Shown here piece by piece: positions 6,279 to 8,215 of a stretch of 8,215 bases of DNA (the first letter of the stretch is position 1; each line of letters begins with the position of its first letter). The stretch is from the NCBI GenBank assembly GCA_903848435.1, contig CAINGG010000102.1, positions 1-8,215 on the forward strand, read 5' to 3'. This DNA comes from an uncultured Actinomycetes bacterium. GTDB lineage: Bacteria > Actinomycetota > Actinomycetes > S36-B12. The position numbers and the translations under genes were made by a program. Below the pieces are notes generated by a model, which did no database searches, was not told where the DNA came from, and was given only the letters and a program-made list of their open reading frames with translations.

Positions 6279-6848
6279 TCAGTTCTCCTTGAAGGGGAAG
6301 CCGAGAAGCCGAAGCAATGCGCGGCCCTCTTCGTCGTTGTCTGCTGTCGTCACGACCGTGATGTCCATGCCGCGGACGCGGTCGATCTTGTCCTGGTCGA
6401 TCTCGTGGAACATCGACTGCTCGTTGAGGCCGAACGTGTAGTTGCCACGGCCGTCGAACTGCTTGGGCGACAGGCCGCGGAAGTCGCGAATGCGGGGCAG
6501 CGCGATCGACAGCAGCCGGTCGAGGAACTCCCACATCCGGTCGCCCCGAAGCGTTACGTGGGCACCGATCGGCATGCCCTCGCGCAGCTTGAACTGGGCG
6601 ATGGACTTGCGGGCCTTGGTGACCGAGGGACGCTGGCCGGTGATCTCCATGAGGTCGCGAATCGCACCCTCGATGAGCTTGGAATCGCGAGCCGCCTCGC
6701 CCACGCCCATGTTGACGATCACCTTGGTGACGCCGGGCACCTGCATGACGTTGTCGAAGGAGAACTCCGCCTGCAGCGCGGGGACGATCTCCTCGCGGTA
6801 GCGGGCCTTCAGGCGCGGCATGGCGCGCGTGGTCGCAGTCGCAGTCAT
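6279..6848 (-). CDS. rplE: 50S ribosomal protein L5
   Basis: Binds 5S rRNA and contacts the P-site tRNA and the small-subunit head from the central protuberance. The 189-residue protein includes VPGVTKVIVNMGVGEA (37-52), TGQRPSVTKARKSIAQFKLR (70-89), GDRMWEFLDRLLSIALPRIRD (102-122) and FDGRGNYTFGLNEQSMFHEI (131-150), all L5 landmarks, and ends LLGFPFKEN. Length is normal. The ATG shares its A with the rplX stop (TGATG at 6846-6850) and is preceded by AAGGA, so it is probably coupled to L24 translation. In E. coli the S8 repressor site is near this start. I saw no obvious counterpart here, though I could not fold the RNA. Confidence 0.97.
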   Translation of the reverse strand: MTATATTRAMPRLKARYREEIVPALQAEFSFDNVMQVPGVTKVIVNMGVGEAARDSKLIEGAIRDLMEITGQRPSVTKARKSIAQFKLREGMPIGAHVTLRGDRMWEFLDRLLSIALPRIRDFRGLSPKQFDGRGNYTFGLNEQSMFHEIDQDKIDRVRGMDITVVTTADNDEEGRALLRLLGFPFKEN

Positions 6849-7210
6849 CAGATGTCCTTACCGGTGCGCTTGGACACTCGGACGTTGCGCACTGAGTCGT
6901 AGGTGCTTCCGTCGGGACGCCGCTTCTCGACCTTCTCCTGGCGCTTGCCGACACGGGTGGCTCGGCTGTCGTCGGGGTCGACAACCATGACGTTGGAGAC
7001 GTGGATGGGCGCCTCGGTCGTGATGATTCCGCCGGTCTTGGCCCCACGGTTGCTCTGGCCGACCTTGGTGTGCTTCTTGACGCGGTTGACGCCCTCCACG
7101 ATGACCAGCTCGGACTTCGGCATCACCTCGATCACCCGACCGGTGACGCCGCGGTCCTTGCCGCTGATCACCTGGACGAGATCGCCCTTGCGAACGAACA
7201 GGCCGGCCAT
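6848..7210 (-). CDS. rplX: 50S ribosomal protein L24
   Basis: Assembly-initiating large-subunit protein located near the exit of the peptide tunnel. The 120-residue product has the KOW motif at about residues 7-34 (KGDLVQVISGKDRGVTGRVI), then GVNRVKKHTK (40-49) and GGIITTEAPIHVSNVMVVDP (60-79). It ends RVSKRTGKDI, as in other actinobacterial L24. At 120 residues it is somewhat longer than the common form of about 105; the extra length is a basic stretch around 82-105. The ATG lies one base after the rplN stop, with GGAGGT eight bases upstream. Confidence 0.96.
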   Translation of the reverse strand: MAGLFVRKGDLVQVISGKDRGVTGRVIEVMPKSELVIVEGVNRVKKHTKVGQSNRGAKTGGIITTEAPIHVSNVMVVDPDDSRATRVGKRQEKVEKRRPDGSTYDSVRNVRVSKRTGKDI

Positions 7211-7211
7211 G

Positions 7212-7580
7212 TCAGAGCACCTCCGGTGCGAGCGAAATGATCTTCATGAAGCGCTTCTCGCGAAGTTCGCGGCCGACGGGCCCGAAGATGCGGGTGCCGC
7301 GCGGCTCGCCGTCACCCTTGAGGATGACCGCGGCGTTTTCGTCGAAGCGGATGTAGGAGCCATCGGGGCGGCGGTGCTCCTTGCGGGTGCGAACGATGAC
7401 GGCCTTGACGACCTCACCCTTCTTGACTCCACCGCCAGGGATGGCGTCCTTGACCGTGGCGACGATGATGTCGCCGATGCCGGCGTAGCGGCGGCCGGAG
7501 CCACCGAGCACGCGAATGCACAGGAGCTCCTTGGCGCCGGTGTTGTCGGCGACGCGAAGACGGGACTCTTGCTGGATCAC
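7212..7580 (-). CDS. rplN: 50S ribosomal protein L14
   Basis: Large-subunit protein at the subunit interface that forms an intersubunit bridge with 16S rRNA; the silencing factor RsfS binds it in other bacteria. The 122-residue protein is the canonical length: MIQQESRLRVADNTGAKELL (1-20), the L14 signature GGGVKKGEVVKAVIVRTRKE (49-68), ENAAVILKGDGEPRGTRIFG (81-100) and GPVGRELREK (100-109). The start is a GTG with AGGGGAG five bases upstream, ten bases after the rpsQ stop. In E. coli this gene opens the spc operon; here the gap to rpsQ is too short for an obvious promoter, so the S10 and spc blocks are probably co-transcribed. Confidence 0.97.
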   Translation of the reverse strand: MIQQESRLRVADNTGAKELLCIRVLGGSGRRYAGIGDIIVATVKDAIPGGGVKKGEVVKAVIVRTRKEHRRPDGSYIRFDENAAVILKGDGEPRGTRIFGPVGRELREKRFMKIISLAPEVL

Positions 7581-7590
7581 GACAGCTCCC

Positions 7591-7875
7591 CTACTTGGCC
7601 TTCTCGAGGATCTCGACGACGCGCCAGCGCTTGGTCGACGACAGCGGACGGGTCTCCATGAGGAGCACGCGATCGCCGACGCCGCAGGCGTTCTGCTCGT
7701 CGTGAGCCTTCAGCTTGCTCGTGCGGCGCACGACCTTGCCGTAGAGCGGGTGCTTGAAGCGGTCTTCGACGGCGACCGTGACGGTCTTGTCCATCTTGTC
7801 GCTGACCACGTAGCCCTCGCGGACCTTGCGGGTCGTCCTGGCGTCAGTGCTCACAGTCACCTTCTCGTCGCTCAT
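7591..7875 (-). CDS. rpsQ: 30S ribosomal protein S17
   Basis: Primary 16S rRNA-binding protein with an OB fold, used early in small-subunit assembly. The 94-residue product has a short variable N-terminal tail (1-17), then REGYVVSDKMDKTVTVAVEDRF spanning 19-40, KHPLYGKVVRRTSKLKAHDE (41-60) and the signature GVGDRVLLMETRPLSSTKRW (65-84). The ATG overlaps the rpmC stop by four bases (ATGA at 7872-7875); only a weak GGTGG lies upstream, so coupling to rpmC is probably important for its translation. Confidence 0.96.
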   Translation of the reverse strand: MSDEKVTVSTDARTTRKVREGYVVSDKMDKTVTVAVEDRFKHPLYGKVVRRTSKLKAHDEQNACGVGDRVLLMETRPLSSTKRWRVVEILEKAK

Positions 7876-8108
7876 GCCGCACCACCGACGTGCTCGATGG
7901 GCGTGATGCCGAGCTCGCGCTCGCGCATCACCGTGTAGAGGCGGGCGATGTCCTTGCGGACAGCGCGCAGGCGCCCGTGGTTTTCGAGCTGCCCGGTGGC
8001 GCCCTGGAAGCGCAGGTTGAACAGCTCCTCCTTGGACTCGCGCAGGCGCGTGACGAGCTCCTCGTCGGTCAGGCCGCGGAACTCCTGGGATGACGTACCG
8101 GCAGCCAT
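7872..8108 (-). CDS. rpmC: 50S ribosomal protein L29
   Basis: Small helical protein at the peptide-tunnel exit, next to L23, where it contributes to docking of trigger factor and the signal recognition particle. The 78-residue product contains the L29 pattern FRGLTDEELVTRLRESKEEL (10-29), FNLRFQGATGQLENHGRLRA (30-49) and the second helix VRKDIARLYTVMRERELG (50-67), plus a short C-terminal tail. I chose the ATG at 8108, which shares its A with the rplP stop (TGATG) and follows GGAGGT. The frame extends upstream to 8147, but that extra piece lies inside rplP and is not L29-like. Confidence 0.95.
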   Translation of the reverse strand: MAAGTSSQEFRGLTDEELVTRLRESKEELFNLRFQGATGQLENHGRLRAVRKDIARLYTVMRERELGITPIEHVGGAA

Positions 8109-8215
8109 CAGACCTCCACCGAGTCGGAGCGACGCACGATGCGGCACTTCATGGGCAGCTTGTGCATGGCACGCGTGAGGGCCTGGATGGCGACCTTCTC
8201 GTTGGGGTACGAGAG
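8108..8215 (-). CDS. rplP: 50S ribosomal protein L16, C-terminal fragment
   Basis: Only the last 35 codons and the TGA stop are inside the window; the gene enters from the right edge in frame. The visible end reads LSYPNEKVAIQALTRAMHKL (the first 20 visible residues), followed by PMKCRIVRRSDSVEV. HKLPMKCRIV is the conserved C-terminal signature of bacterial L16, which sits near the A-site tRNA elbow and the peptidyl-transferase centre. Its position immediately before rpmC is the standard S10-operon order. The stop overlaps the rpmC start by one base. Confidence 0.93.
   Translation of the reverse strand, partial: LSYPNEKVAIQALTRAMHKLPMKCRIVRRSDSVEV

Noticed and set aside
6903..7661. Long plus-strand open frame (252 codons) opposite rplX, rplN and rpsQ, with similar long plus-strand frames at 2059-2754 and 6240-6902.
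   Set aside because: High-GC genes with G/C at third positions leave antisense frames open by chance. These frames cut across several certain genes, have low-complexity D/E/R/A-rich or R/S/T-rich composition and match no family I recognise.
8109..8147. N-terminal extension of rpmC to an upstream start at 8147.
   Set aside because: The extension lies inside the conserved end of rplP, has no L29 similarity, and the ATG at 8108 has a good ribosome-binding site and the usual L29 beginning.
1..8215. A new multi-gene defence, mobile or biosynthetic system.
   Set aside because: All intact genes except the left-edge membrane protein are recognisable housekeeping genes in conserved order. There are no integrases, transposases, direct-repeat arrays, tRNA genes or composition shifts that would support such a system.

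Overview
The window is a stretch of the conserved S10/spc ribosomal-protein locus of a high-GC Gram-positive bacterium (Actinomycetota). The evidence is the uniformly high G+C with G/C at most third codon positions, the frequent GTG starts, a zinc-type S14, a short-LID adenylate kinase, and the order secY-adk-map directly after rplO. The protein sequences read as actinobacterial throughout. A Propionibacteriales/Nocardioidaceae-like origin is possible, but I cannot establish it without a search.

Every gene I can support lies on the minus strand, so the locus is transcribed from right to left. From the right edge: the last 35 codons of rplP (L16), rpmC (L29), rpsQ (S17), rplN (L14), rplX (L24), rplE (L5), rpsZ (S14), rpsH (S8), rplF (L6), rplR (L18), rpsE (S5), rpmD (L30) and rplO (L15). 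A 122-nt spacer follows, then the secY-adk-map block (translocon channel, adenylate kinase, methionine aminopeptidase). At the left edge is a truncated GTG-start membrane protein that resembles the DUF4239 (bestrophin-like) family.

Most genes are tightly packed. Stops and starts overlap (ATGA, GTGA, TGATG, TAATG) or are separated by 1-26 nt, which suggests one operon with extensive translational coupling. The products belong together: large- and small-subunit ribosomal proteins, the membrane channel for secreted nascent proteins, the enzyme that trims their N-terminal methionine, and the enzyme that balances adenine nucleotides.

The two larger spacers hold the only non-coding structure I found. 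The 122-nt rplO-secY gap contains a long, nearly perfect inverted repeat (about 21 possible base pairs in 50 nt, without a U tract). This repeat includes an 11-base match to half of a DtxR/IdeR iron box. A second small hairpin sits directly against the secY ribosome-binding site. The 49-nt rpsZ-rpsH gap contains an irregular hairpin just before the rpsH ribosome-binding site.

I found no RNA genes, mobile elements, CRISPR arrays or new multi-gene system. The window is a standard housekeeping locus, and the points worth a second look are the spacer structures and the membrane gene after map.
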